From contig JAOAAK010000046.1 of the NCBI GenBank assembly GCA_026418905.1, positions 1 through 63,442 on the forward strand: 63,442 nt of DNA. Direction: 5' to 3'. The notes beneath the pieces were generated by a model. It was not told the DNA's origin. It searched no databases and saw only the letters and a program-made list of their open reading frames with translations. Positions 52,880-62,849 of the stretch are shown here, one piece after another (positions within the stretch are counted from its first letter, which is position 1; every line of letters begins with the position of its first letter). Made by a program: the position numbers and the translations under genes. Source of the DNA: Bacteroidales bacterium. GTDB taxonomy: Bacteria; Bacteroidota; Bacteroidia; Bacteroidales; DTU049.

Positions 52880-54879
52880 TTTTTGAGTACTTTTTGAAGT
52901 TTAAGAATTTCATCCCGATAAAAAGCCGCTATCATAAAATTAAGATCATTAGCTGCTTTCTCCATTTCTTGCTTGAGCCATTCTATCCGTTCTTCTATGC
53001 TCATATCATGTATTTCATTAAGTATAGGATCTAAAAAAATGGAACGATTCATAAACTTTGATGAATCTTCTTTTTGCATCACTTCATCAAACGGGGTTTT
53101 TTTAGACTTCTGAATATTTTGAGGTATAATGTTATGTTTCCGGTTATATTCTAGTTGTTTTTCTCTACGTCTTTGAGTTTCATCTATCATTTTTTGAATC
53201 GAAGAGGTGATTTTATCAGCATATAAGATAACACGACTTTCGGTATTCCTTGCAGCTCTTCCAGCAGTTTGAATGAGACTTTTTTCATCTCGTAGAAAAC
53301 CTTCCTTATCGGCATCAAGTATAGCGACCAAAGTTACTTCAGGTAAATCCAGACCCTCTCGTAGTAAATTAACACCCACCACTACATCTATGATGCCACT
53401 GCGTAATTCCTGCAAAATCTGAATTCTTTCAATGGTATCAATGTCAGCAATTAAATATTTGGCTTTAATATCCATCGACAAAAGGTAATCAGTCAGTTCC
53501 TGAGCCATTCGTCTCGTTAGGGTTGTTACAATAGTACGATGGTTTTTTTCTATTTGCTTATGAATTTCACTCAACAAGTCATCAACCTCTATTGATGCAG
53601 GTCTTACGATTACTTCTGGATCAACTATTCCTGTTGGGCGTATGAGTTGTTCTACGACTACACCTTCACATTTCATCATTTCATAATCGCCAGGTGTAGC
53701 TGAAACAAAAATTACTTGATTTAAAAGATTTTCAAATTCGTCAAACGTCAGAGGCCTATTGTCTAATGCTGCAGGCAACCTAAATCCATAATCCACTAAT
53801 ATTTGCTTTCGCGATTTATCACCACTATACATTCCCCTTACTTGTGGAATTGTTACATGGCTTTCATCGATGATCATGAGATAATCCTGAGGAAAGTAGT
53901 CCAGCAAACAATAGGGCCTGACACCAGGAGGTCTGTTATCAAAATAACGCGAATAATTTTCAATACCTGAGCAATAACCCAATTCTTCCAACATTTCAAT
54001 ATCATGACGCACACGCTCTTCTAGTCTCTTGGCTTCTAGTGTCTTGCCAATAGAAAGAAAATAGTCTACCTGTTTTTGTAAGTCAAGTTTAATTTGCTCC
54101 ACGGCAGATTTAAGTTTTTCACGTGTTGTCATGAAAATACTTGCAGGATAAATAATGTATTCGTCGAATTCTTGCAAAACGTTGAATGTTTGGGCATCGA
54201 GGCGTTGAATATGTTCTATTTGATCTTCCCAACCAATGATACGCACAGGGTGATCGGCATAGGGTGGGAAAAATTCAAGTGTGTCACCTCTTAAACGAAA
54301 AGAACCTTTCTTTAATGTCTCATCGTTTCTAACGTAGAGAGCATCCACCAGGCGAACAACAATATCCATCAGGCGCATCGGTATGTATTTACTCACCCTT
54401 ATGGTATGTTCCATAAAATCATTAGGATTTCCCAGGCCATAGATGCAAGATACAGATGATACAATGATCACATCGCGCCTGCCAGAAAGCAAAGCCGAGG
54501 TAGCTCGTAAACGAAACTGTTCAATTTTTTCATTGATAGATAGATCTTTTTCAATGTATTTATCCGTAATAGGCAAATATGCTTCTGGTTGATAATAGTC
54601 ATAATAAGAAACAAAATACTCTACTGCATTTTCTGGGAAATACGATTTCAACTCAGTATAGAGTTGAGCAGCTAAGGTTTTATTATGCGATAGCACAAGA
54701 GTGGGTTTCTGAACCCGTTCAATCACATTGGCAATAGTAAAAGTCTTACCTGAACCTGTTACACCGAGCAAAGTTTGAAAAGGGATTCCTTTTTCAATAC
54801 CTTGCACCAAAGCCTCTATAGCCTCAGGCTGATCACCAGTAGGAGTAAAAGAACTAACAAGTGAAAATTTATTTCCCAT
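52876..54879 (-). CDS. uvrB: UvrABC excinuclease subunit B
   Basis: The start is set at the ATG ending at 54879 (MGNKFSLVSSFTPTGDQPEA), giving 667 residues; an upstream ATG adds 12 unlikely residues. The protein has Walker A GVTGSGKT near residue 38, the beta-hairpin YYDYYQPEAYLP near 93, the DESH box, helicase motifs LREGLDLPEV and QTAGRAARN, and the C-terminal UVR motif (IEERIEWLKQEMEKAANDL). It loads onto damaged DNA with UvrA and positions UvrC. Its start overlaps the end of the EEP gene by 11 bases and its stop overlaps xerD in ATGA. Confidence 0.97.
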   Translation of the reverse strand: MGNKFSLVSSFTPTGDQPEAIEALVQGIEKGIPFQTLLGVTGSGKTFTIANVIERVQKPTLVLSHNKTLAAQLYTELKSYFPENAVEYFVSYYDYYQPEAYLPITDKYIEKDLSINEKIEQFRLRATSALLSGRRDVIIVSSVSCIYGLGNPNDFMEHTIRVSKYIPMRLMDIVVRLVDALYVRNDETLKKGSFRLRGDTLEFFPPYADHPVRIIGWEDQIEHIQRLDAQTFNVLQEFDEYIIYPASIFMTTREKLKSAVEQIKLDLQKQVDYFLSIGKTLEAKRLEERVRHDIEMLEELGYCSGIENYSRYFDNRPPGVRPYCLLDYFPQDYLMIIDESHVTIPQVRGMYSGDKSRKQILVDYGFRLPAALDNRPLTFDEFENLLNQVIFVSATPGDYEMMKCEGVVVEQLIRPTGIVDPEVIVRPASIEVDDLLSEIHKQIEKNHRTIVTTLTRRMAQELTDYLLSMDIKAKYLIADIDTIERIQILQELRSGIIDVVVGVNLLREGLDLPEVTLVAILDADKEGFLRDEKSLIQTAGRAARNTESRVILYADKITSSIQKMIDETQRRREKQLEYNRKHNIIPQNIQKSKKTPFDEVMQKEDSSKFMNRSIFLDPILNEIHDMSIEERIEWLKQEMEKAANDLNFMIAAFYRDEILKLQKVLKK

Positions 54880-55960
54880 TTTTAGCGAAGATACATTGAA
54901 TAGGATAATGATCATTGAGATTCTCCTTGATAACTTGATATGAAACAGGTACCCATATTTTGTTCTCTTTCATAAAAATATAATCTACACGTAATGGTAA
55001 AGCAAAATTCAGTGTTCTGAAATGATTTAAAGTACCAGTAATTTTGTAAACATCTTTAAAATACTTTGCGAATGTGATACAAATGTAAGACCAAGGTAAC
55101 TCATTAAAATCACCCATTACAATCACTTCATCAGGAAATGTAAGAGCAAATTCAAGCAATTTTTTAGCTTGCAAAGAACGATAATAAGCATTCAAACGAA
55201 ATTTACTTAAAAAATTAATAAGAATACTCTTCTGGGCAGAGTTGGCCTTTATGTCTAAAAAATCTCTTTCCTTCTGGGAAAACTGATACGATTGTAGATG
55301 AACGTTAAATACCCTCATGGTATCCTTCTCATACAATAGAAGATCAGCCCAAATGGCTATGATTTTTTTGCCTTCTGGAGTATTGTTACTGATAATTCCA
55401 TGATGTAGAATAGGGAACTTGCTGCCAATAAACATGCCTGCAAATCCTTTATCTTTTATTGCCAAATATGGGAAATAAACATAATAACTCATAGAAAGAG
55501 GTTCGAGTAAATTTTTATGAATAAAAATTTTGGAAGTGTCTGGAACAAAACACTCTTGCAAACATAAAATATGGGGATTGAGCTGCTGATATGTCTTAAT
55601 CCATTTTTCTGGAATGAAAGCTCCTTTTTCATAAAATTTAAAAATATCTACATTATGTGAAATAACCGAAAACAACGTATCATCTGATGAAAAATGATAA
55701 GTCTTTTTGTGAGGAAAAAAACTTAATGGTTTTAGAACAAAGAAACTAGATAAACTCACAATAAGCAGACCAACCAAAGCTTTGATATTATAGAAAGAAT
55801 ATACTAAAAACGCGATTAATGCTACCACGAAAATAAGTGGGAAAAAAAGAGCTAAGAAAGAAAGAACCCAGATGAATGTTGGTGGCAATAAAAGCCCCAG
55901 AAAGGACAACAGCCATAAAAAGAAGAAAAACCATACTAAAATTTTAAGCAATCTTTTCAT
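54869..55960 (-). CDS. Membrane-anchored endonuclease/exonuclease/phosphatase-family protein
   Basis: The 363-residue protein has three N-terminal membrane segments in the first 85 residues. An EEP (DNase I-like) domain follows: SHNVDIF, LQECF with the metal-binding Glu, NVHLQSY, MGDFNELPW, VDYIF and the final histidine in NDHYPI. All core catalytic motifs are present, so it should hydrolyse a phosphodiester or phosphomonoester. The domain follows the membrane segments, probably facing the periplasm. The substrate is unknown; DNA, lipid or nucleotide are all possible in this family. It lies one base after trmD and overlaps uvrB by 11 bases. Confidence 0.87.
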   Translation of the reverse strand: MKRLLKILVWFFFFLWLLSFLGLLLPPTFIWVLSFLALFFPLIFVVALIAFLVYSFYNIKALVGLLIVSLSSFFVLKPLSFFPHKKTYHFSSDDTLFSVISHNVDIFKFYEKGAFIPEKWIKTYQQLNPHILCLQECFVPDTSKIFIHKNLLEPLSMSYYVYFPYLAIKDKGFAGMFIGSKFPILHHGIISNNTPEGKKIIAIWADLLLYEKDTMRVFNVHLQSYQFSQKERDFLDIKANSAQKSILINFLSKFRLNAYYRSLQAKKLLEFALTFPDEVIVMGDFNELPWSYICITFAKYFKDVYKITGTLNHFRTLNFALPLRVDYIFMKENKIWVPVSYQVIKENLNDHYPIQCIFAKNGK

Positions 55961-55961
55961 C

Positions 55962-56642
55962 TTAGTATTTCTTCAACAAATCGGGGCGAAGCTTTAAAGT
56001 TTTTTTATAAGCTTGTTCATATCTCCATTCTTCAATTTTTTTACTATCACCAGAAAGCAATATGTCAGGAACCTTCCACCCTTTATATTCAGAAGGCCTA
56101 GTATAAACAGGCTCAGATAAAAGACCCGCCTGGAAGGAATCATGTAAAGCTGAAGTCTCGTCATGCAAAACACCAGGGATTAATCTAGTTACTGCATCTA
56201 TGACCACAGCTGCTGGCAATTCACCCCCTGTCAAAACATAATCCCCAATGGATATTTCCATTGTTACTAGGTTATCTCTAACTCGCTGATCAACGCCTTT
56301 GTAATGCCCGCATAGCAAAAGAAGATTACGTTGCAAGCTTAAACGATTGGCTATTGATTGAGTAAAAGGAATTCCATCAGGGGTCATAAAAATAATTTCA
56401 TCGTAAGAAATTTTTTGTTTTAAATCAGAAATAGCTCTATCGATAGGTTCTATCATCATAACCATCCCAGGACCTCCTCCATAAGGATAATCATCTACTC
56501 GTTTATGTTTATCTGTAGAATAGTTTCTAATATCGTGTACATAAATTTCTACTAATTTTTTTTCTCTTGCACGTTTTAAAATAGAATGATTTAAAAAACC
56601 TGAAAACATCTCTGGAAAAATCGTTAGAACATCAAATCGCAT
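55962..56642 (-). CDS. trmD: tRNA (guanine37-N1)-methyltransferase
   Basis: The 226-residue enzyme methylates G37 next to the anticodon with S-adenosylmethionine, which prevents frameshifting. Motifs are [11 protein letters not shown] at the start, [13 protein letters not shown] near 50-62, the trefoil-knot cofactor site [13 protein letters not shown] near 132 and the ending [18 protein letters not shown]. It is the first gene of the six-gene run down to 49264, preceded by a -7 match and the terminator of the giant cargo gene. It is not linked to rpsP or rimM here, unlike in many bacteria. Confidence 0.97.
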   Translation of the reverse strand: MRFDVLTIFPEMFSGFLNHSILKRAREKKLVEIYVHDIRNYSTDKHKRVDDYPYGGGPGMVMMIEPIDRAISDLKQKISYDEIIFMTPDGIPFTQSIANRLSLQRNLLLLCGHYKGVDQRVRDNLVTMEISIGDYVLTGGELPAAVVIDAVTRLIPGVLHDETSALHDSFQAGLLSEPVYTRPSEYKGWKVPDILLSGDSKKIEEWRYEQAYKKTLKLRPDLLKKY

Positions 56643-56655
56643 GATCTTGTTTTGA

Positions 56656-56663
56656 CAAAATTA
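56656..56663 (-). promoter_or_regulatory. Candidate -7 element for the trmD-led run
   Basis: The minus strand reads TAATTTTG, an exact TAnnTTTG match, 13 bases before the trmD ATG and just after the terminator of the upstream gene. Its position between terminator and gene supports a fresh start of transcription. Confidence 0.5.
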
Positions 56664-56671
56664 CATAAAAT

Positions 56672-56703
56672 AAAAAACCCCTGGAAAGGGGGAAAACCAG
56701 GGG
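56672..56703 (-). terminator. Intrinsic terminator of the giant T9SS cargo gene
   Basis: Read on the minus strand, CCCCTGG (56703-56697) pairs with CCAGGGG (56684-56678) around a 12-base loop and is followed by TTTTTT and more T/A-rich sequence. It lies 33 bases after the cargo stop and separates it from trmD. Confidence 0.88.
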
Positions 56704-56735
56704 CTAAAGTGACATGTGGTATATGTTATAGGGGG

Positions 56736-59700
56736 CTATTTAACTACTTCAAAAGGTATCACTATCATCTTATCTTGATATTGAACAATTAAATGATACA
56801 TTGCTGGTTGCAAATTTACAACAGGAATTTCAATAATGTTTACACCTTTTTTGATCAAATTTATGAATTGATACAACTTGTTTCCATAAAAATCGACAAC
56901 AAAAAGGTTAACATTTAAATCATATAATGAGCTGATAATCAATCTTATATTAGAATTACAATAGGCAGGATTAGGATATAGCCTTGCAAACAATATATCA
57001 TTGTTTGTATAAGATAAATCATCTTTCGTCAAATAAACAACATCACTCATAGTAAAATTACCATCATAATCAATCTGTTTTAATCTGTAAATAAATATAT
57101 CATTGGGTTGGTAAGCAAGATCATAATCAAACCATTGATATACTCTTTGTCCTACATGTGTTCCACTTCCAGGCACAAATCCCACTTCTGTAAACCAATT
57201 GTTAACCAGTTTTTCCACGATAAAACCTGCGTTATTTGTTTCAGTAGCTGTAACCCATTCAAGAACTCCATCTGCTCCCTGCCAAAATGCTTTTAAAGAC
57301 AAGTATTCAACAGGTAAAGGACTACATCCTGAAAAAGAATAAAATGAAGCTCCATCATAAAATCCTCCTTTATAAACAGGTGCTATGGGGCAATTAGCAG
57401 GTAATAATATATGATCAGATCCATCATAATTGCCACCACGCCACAAGCTATTAGGAGGACAATTTGCCACAGCTAAAACCACATCCGAACCATCATAGGG
57501 TCCACCACGCCATACACTGTTTGGAACGCATGTCGCTGCGAGAAAAAACCTATCTGTTCCATCATATGGACCACCTAACCATACACTATTTGGAATGCAA
57601 TTCGCTGCAAGAAAAACCCTATCTGTTCCATCGTATGGACCACCACGCCATAAAGGATTAGGATTGCAAATTGCATTCGCTATAATCACATCAGAACCAT
57701 CATAAGGACCACCTCTCCAAATAGCATTCATGGGGCATGAAGCATTTAAAACAAAGTGATCAGAGCCATCATAAAATCCTCCAACATAAATAGATTCCAA
57801 GCGAACATATAAGGAATCTTTTACCACTAAAGTACAAGATCCGTTGATCACATATAAGGTTACAACATTAAGACCTTCATCGTTAGGACCATAAATAATA
57901 CCAGTAGGATTTGGTTGATTGGAAGTAATCCCATTATCAAAATCCCAAAACCAGATAGTTGGTGGTGCTGAAATCACATTGCTTGTATTGCTGAAAAAAT
58001 TAATTGGAACATTACCACTAACGTAAAATCCATTCTGTGGAGGTTGTCTAGTAATAAAAGCAGAAGGCAAAGGATAGACGGGCACAGGTATGATCACCGT
58101 ATCACTTAAGCCGCTTACAAGATTAGTAACAATTAACATGACATTGTATTGTACTGTATCGGGAGTTGAAGGTATAGGATATAACCAACAAGGATTCACA
58201 GCATGAGATGTATCAGCTTGAGTGAAGGGGTCTCCAAAATCCCAGAAATATCTAATACTATCTCCTTGAGTTGATTGATTGACAAAACATATGCTATCTC
58301 CTGCACATCCATTAATAACCGTAAAATTTGCTACAGGACGAAAAGGATTGAATGGTTGGCAGCTTTGATTAGGAGTAGAATCAGCACGTACTGTTAATGA
58401 TAAAGAACCTGTAGCATTGATGGGTGTTACAACCTGAACGTAATAACTCATCCCATTGGTTTCCATGCAATGTAAGGTAAATTCAGTTAAAGCATCACTA
58501 TTGCATGGTCCCGCAGTCATAGCATTGCAGGAGCCATATAATATACGATAACGAATCTGGTTTGGTAAAGCTGTGGTATTTTCAGAGAGTTGAAATGACA
58601 AATTCACCTTAATGTTAAAGTTCAAATCCACTTTAAACCATGTAGATTTATACCCTGAAGGTCCAAATAAACATCCCATGGACGAACCATTTTCACCAAA
58701 GGATTCCCCTATCGAATGACAGTCAATTACCACACTACTAGAAACACTTCCGGGACCGTTTAAAACCATTGAAATGGGATCAATACACATATCGCCCGAC
58801 TGCCCAATAAGCCAAATTTTTGGAACAACATTTTCAATGGTATAACTACAACCTGTTAACATGATATAGTACGTTGCTGGATTTAAACATCCCTCTCCCC
58901 ATAAAGTTCCTCCCACGTTAATACTCGTTAGAGGCACCTGTTGCAATCCGGCTGAAGTACTATCGTTGGGAATAATTTCTTTAAACAACATCACATCCTG
59001 AGGATTGAAAGTTGTAGTTATTCCATCGATTGTATAATTAATTCGTATCTTCCCAGAGATAGAAGAAGTAAATTTATACCATAAAGTCCGAGTTCCACAA
59101 GTATTCTGATCAGTTGGAGCTTTTGTAGCACAAGCAAAATATCCCGTATCACCACGAAATTGGCCAGCTCCCAAAGCAACAGGTGTGTAGGGCGGCATCA
59201 CCTGATTAAGACCGTTGATTACATTGGCATCCACAAATTTATCATAACGCAAAGGTACAATAGGAACTCGATCAAACTTCACACTTACATCCACTTGATT
59301 AGAAACCATCATACCAGCATGTTCGTCGACTACAATAAAATACCGTCTCTTCCTTAGTGGCTCACATGGACTGATGGTAAAATTCACAGTTTCAAGATTT
59401 CCTGCACAACCATACCAGTCAAAAGTAGAATTGTTGATCACATACGTCAAACCTTGAGCATAAGTGCTATCTAACATTCCCATGCTTGCCAATGATGAAA
59501 ATGGAATGTTTCCATCCACATCGCTAAGGTATACCGTAAATGGTAATACAGGATTACTTTTATTAGGGGTTCGATTTCTTACCCTCACATAAACTCTACC
59601 CGGACCATTTACAACAAACGTATACCACAAATTCCTTCGAATAGGCACGTTGGTTGTTGAAAGTCCGTAATAAGCAGCTTCGTTCTGATCGATGGGATAC

Positions 59701-62700
59701 AAAATTGATGGCGAGTTATTTCCATAAGGATATAGACCATTCCAACATAAATTTTGAGGATCACTCAATCCAGGATCACTTGATGCTGCACCAGTTAAAC
59801 ACGATATAAAATCATCAGAAGGGGAACGGGCAGGATTTAATGGATTGACATCCCCTATTTTCCCAAAATACCAAACACTATCACCTGGAATTAGATCAAA
59901 ATCATATGCACGCAATGCACGATCGAAACGAGATTCATAAATTGAATCTACATAAATTCGTGGCGTAAAACTTGTACCTATGTGACTGTTGTTCCCAAAT
60001 ACTACCAATGTATAATAACCTGGCTGTAAACGACAAAAATCAACTTTCCCATACCAGGTCCACCATGTTCTCTCATAATGATCAATGTTTGTTCTATATA
60101 TGCATGGCTGAATAGGTGGTGATGTAGGCATGAGTTGACTATCTACCCTTACATCAAGTGAATATAGTCGTAATGGCATGGATGAAGGCACATCCATAAT
60201 ACTTACAAAAGATTCTTTTGTTAACCTAAAAACAAAATATGCCACGCGATTAAAACCTGTTGGACATGGATCGATGGGATGTGTTGAAAAAGGAGTGTCT
60301 GCTCTGCAGTTCATCCATTCAGTACCAAACGTATATACTCGTGACATATTTGGATAAGTAGGTGTACCACTGTTAGGTCCATAATCTGTGATTCCTGCGT
60401 AATAAGCCTTATTTGGCCTGTTATATTTTGGGTTTGGTAAATTAGTCAACCATAAACTTATATTATTGGTAGCACCAATTAATCCGCCACTGTAAGTAGG
60501 ACCTGTATAGGAACCTCCATATCCATAACTTACCACAGTATACCATCCTGGTGGAAAAAAAGTACACTGATTATTAAAAGAAGAGCGACATCCTAAATCC
60601 CCTACTCCGGGTATGTTAGCACTTACAGGACCACCTGTTGATAATCTCCCATAAAATAAACGAAACAATCCACTTGTTGTTGAAATATTCAACAACATTG
60701 GTTCATTTATATAAAACTCCCTATATATTTGTTTTGCATCCGTATAACAAGGATTTCGCCCATCGATAGTCATAGGATTATTAATGCATGAAAAATAATC
60801 CACTGTTCCAATTACAGTACCATTTTGTAAAGAAGAGGTAATATCTCCCAAATTGTTAGGTGAAGAAGGGTTTGAAAATTGAGTAACAACTTCTCTGAAC
60901 ATGACCCACGGTCTAGATGAACGACCTACATCAGTACTGTCACCAAAAGTGACCAATGTATAAACTCCAGGTTCCACACAAACTGAGACACTATAGTAAA
61001 AATCTGTACACCCAAACATTTCTACCAAGCCATTGATATATTCTCCATAAGAAAAAGCACCCTGTGCTGTAGCTAATGCAGAAGCATCTCCTCGATACAA
61101 TTTATGCAATAAGTATGGAGTATATCCACCAATAGTCAATATCCCATATCTGTCGATATAAATTGTCCTATAAACTGCCTTTTTACTTGTTAAATTCCAA
61201 TTATGACAAACTCCATTTGCAGGTAGGACTGTATTTTGGCAGCTAAAATATGCTTCTGTACTATAGACGTAAACATTATTTGGCAAAGGGTTCCAATGAT
61301 TCACTGAATCTACTTCTCCTGTATCCGTCAGCTGAAACTGCGTATATATGTCCACCTCATAAACACCTATACTAACATTAGCTGACATACCTAAATTATT
61401 ATAATAGTAACTAGTTACATTTGAAACTGTGTCTAACTTTCCCAATATTTGCAATGAATATGTACCAGCCGGCAAACAGTTATATGTAACATCTCCTCCC
61501 GTGAATTGCCAAAATGGACTTAAATTACAATTTAACTCTACATCACCTTGATACAATATTTTGCCCAAATTACCATCTATGACAAATCGTACATTAGCAT
61601 CTTCAAGTATAGTAAACTTATACCATGTACTTAAAACATATGTTTGTCCCCCCCAACTTATTTGTCCACTTGGTGGATTCACAGTTCCACAAACATTGTC
61701 CCTAATAAATGCATTACAGGCAAGGACATCTGTACCATAAGTCCAACTTCCACCAGGAGATCCAGGTAAAATTCCTAGTTCATTGGTGGGGTGAATATTT
61801 GAAGGATTAGGTGACTTGGTCATTCCACTGCCTCTTTCATACAACCGTATTCGGACTGTGTTTGAGTAATCTTTATGGTAAAAAATCTGAATAGAATATG
61901 TTGTATTGGGCTCTAGCTCGCACAACCAACTGACACCAGCATAATATGGATCGCCATAATATTGACCAGTTGGTTGTAATACCTTGCAGCCATCAATTAA
62001 AACTAAAGAAGACATAGGTGTTGTTCGGACGTCACCTTTGTAAAGATTAATACCCACTTTTAAATTTCCTGTATACTTCCCATATGCTTCGCTAATCTCA
62101 AATCGGATCAAGTCTACGAAATTATCTGTGGTAAATACATGCCACGTAGTTTGTTTATAGTCTAAATAATTTGATCCCAACGCCGGACAAACCTCTCCAT
62201 TATTTTCTATGGTTTGGCAACCTACGTCAAAGGTGTATGTGTGCCATCCTCCAGAAATAGTTCCCAGGTTCTGTGCAGTTGATGGCCGATCGAACTGATT
62301 GAGAACTTGAGGATAATCTAAGGTTAATTTCAAGAAAATAGAATCATTAGCATTCAATTTACTACTGACCTGCACAAGATAATGACCTGGTAAAAGACAA
62401 GGATTATAGGTTGATCCAAATTTATTCAAGGGAGTAAGTTTTGCTGGAGGAATTTGCGCAGCCCCAGGTAAACACGAAGAAGCATAGTATACGGTAAAAC
62501 CAACAGCATCTTCGGGCAAATCGTTTCTAGGTTGCATAAGTTTTAGGTCCACAGCTCGTGCTGTGGGCAAATAAAAGGAATACCATACGGATTTTTTATC
62601 TGTACCTGCTGAAATATGAACCGGGTGAAAGTATTCACCTGTTTGAATGGTTGCACCTGTTAAATTAATTGTATCGGAATAGAAAATACCTAGTGAAAAA

Positions 62701-62828
62701 CCAGAAGAAGGTATATCAATTGGTAAATGATTAACACATTGATCATTAATGGGTTGAGAATATAACTTAATTATTCCCATCCATAATACAAGTAAACAAT
62801 AAAAATAAAAAGAAATTTTATTTAACAT
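56736..62828 (-). CDS. Giant surface protein with repeats, PKD domains and T9SS type A sorting domain
   Basis: The 2030-residue product has a signal peptide (MLNKISFYFYCLLVLWMGIIKLYSQ). About seven or eight jelly-roll modules resembling bacterial pre-peptidase C-terminal domains follow, each with a Cys-containing DYFSC-type segment and WYKF or equivalent, up to about residue 1490. Two PKD-like modules (YFWDFGD, IWFWDFDNG) lie near 1500-1670. Seven 23-residue GGxYDG repeats span 1681-1841. A common pre-sorting domain (LEWVTATETNNAGFIVEKL) and a type A sorting domain (LYPNPAYCNSN) end the chain. It should be exported by T9SS and anchored on the surface; adhesion is the likeliest role. No peptidase or glycosidase motif is visible. 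Confidence 0.85.
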   Translation of the reverse strand: MLNKISFYFYCLLVLWMGIIKLYSQPINDQCVNHLPIDIPSSGFSLGIFYSDTINLTGATIQTGEYFHPVHISAGTDKKSVWYSFYLPTARAVDLKLMQPRNDLPEDAVGFTVYYASSCLPGAAQIPPAKLTPLNKFGSTYNPCLLPGHYLVQVSSKLNANDSIFLKLTLDYPQVLNQFDRPSTAQNLGTISGGWHTYTFDVGCQTIENNGEVCPALGSNYLDYKQTTWHVFTTDNFVDLIRFEISEAYGKYTGNLKVGINLYKGDVRTTPMSSLVLIDGCKVLQPTGQYYGDPYYAGVSWLCELEPNTTYSIQIFYHKDYSNTVRIRLYERGSGMTKSPNPSNIHPTNELGILPGSPGGSWTYGTDVLACNAFIRDNVCGTVNPPSGQISWGGQTYVLSTWYKFTILEDANVRFVIDGNLGKILYQGDVELNCNLSPFWQFTGGDVTYNCLPAGTYSLQILGKLDTVSNVTSYYYNNLGMSANVSIGVYEVDIYTQFQLTDTGEVDSVNHWNPLPNNVYVYSTEAYFSCQNTVLPANGVCHNWNLTSKKAVYRTIYIDRYGILTIGGYTPYLLHKLYRGDASALATAQGAFSYGEYINGLVEMFGCTDFYYSVSVCVEPGVYTLVTFGDSTDVGRSSRPWVMFREVVTQFSNPSSPNNLGDITSSLQNGTVIGTVDYFSCINNPMTIDGRNPCYTDAKQIYREFYINEPMLLNISTTSGLFRLFYGRLSTGGPVSANIPGVGDLGCRSSFNNQCTFFPPGWYTVVSYGYGGSYTGPTYSGGLIGATNNISLWLTNLPNPKYNRPNKAYYAGITDYGPNSGTPTYPNMSRVYTFGTEWMNCRADTPFSTHPIDPCPTGFNRVAYFVFRLTKESFVSIMDVPSSMPLRLYSLDVRVDSQLMPTSPPIQPCIYRTNIDHYERTWWTWYGKVDFCRLQPGYYTLVVFGNNSHIGTSFTPRIYVDSIYESRFDRALRAYDFDLIPGDSVWYFGKIGDVNPLNPARSPSDDFISCLTGAASSDPGLSDPQNLCWNGLYPYGNNSPSILYPIDQNEAAYYGLSTTNVPIRRNLWYTFVVNGPGRVYVRVRNRTPNKSNPVLPFTVYLSDVDGNIPFSSLASMGMLDSTYAQGLTYVINNSTFDWYGCAGNLETVNFTISPCEPLRKRRYFIVVDEHAGMMVSNQVDVSVKFDRVPIVPLRYDKFVDANVINGLNQVMPPYTPVALGAGQFRGDTGYFACATKAPTDQNTCGTRTLWYKFTSSISGKIRINYTIDGITTTFNPQDVMLFKEIIPNDSTSAGLQQVPLTSINVGGTLWGEGCLNPATYYIMLTGCSYTIENVVPKIWLIGQSGDMCIDPISMVLNGPGSVSSSVVIDCHSIGESFGENGSSMGCLFGPSGYKSTWFKVDLNFNIKVNLSFQLSENTTALPNQIRYRILYGSCNAMTAGPCNSDALTEFTLHCMETNGMSYYVQVVTPINATGSLSLTVRADSTPNQSCQPFNPFRPVANFTVINGCAGDSICFVNQSTQGDSIRYFWDFGDPFTQADTSHAVNPCWLYPIPSTPDTVQYNVMLIVTNLVSGLSDTVIIPVPVYPLPSAFITRQPPQNGFYVSGNVPINFFSNTSNVISAPPTIWFWDFDNGITSNQPNPTGIIYGPNDEGLNVVTLYVINGSCTLVVKDSLYVRLESIYVGGFYDGSDHFVLNASCPMNAIWRGGPYDGSDVIIANAICNPNPLWRGGPYDGTDRVFLAANCIPNSVWLGGPYDGTDRFFLAATCVPNSVWRGGPYDGSDVVLAVANCPPNSLWRGGNYDGSDHILLPANCPIAPVYKGGFYDGASFYSFSGCSPLPVEYLSLKAFWQGADGVLEWVTATETNNAGFIVEKLVNNWFTEVGFVPGSGTHVGQRVYQWFDYDLAYQPNDIFIYRLKQIDYDGNFTMSDVVYLTKDDLSYTNNDILFARLYPNPAYCNSNIRLIISSLYDLNVNLFVVDFYGNKLYQFINLIKKGVNIIEIPVVNLQPAMYHLIVQYQDKMIVIPFEVVK
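57306..57788 (-). repeat. Seven tandem 69-base in-frame repeats (GGxYDG)
   Basis: Units begin at 57788, 57719, 57650, 57581, 57512, 57443 and 57374, each 69 bases. They encode 23 residues with the core WxGGxYDG(S/T)D, one central cysteine and PNS or a similar turn. The four middle units are closest to one another and the terminal ones diverge, which fits expansion from the centre. The phase is preserved throughout. Confidence 0.9.
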
Positions 62829-62844
62829 ACTTTATTTAACATAC
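62817..62844. repeat. 14-base tandem duplication over the giant gene's start
   Basis: TTTATTTAACATAC occurs twice in direct succession (62817-62830 and 62831-62844). The minus strand of each copy carries an ATG followed by TTAAATAAA. The inner ATG (62828) starts the long frame; the outer one (62842) opens a six-codon frame that stops at 62822, past the real start. Confidence 0.85.
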
Positions 62845-62849
62845 TTTTA

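Noticed and set aside
57306-57788. Regular repeats that might look like a CRISPR array
   Set aside because: The units are contiguous without unique spacers, are not identical, and keep one reading frame inside a long coding sequence with a clear protein pattern.
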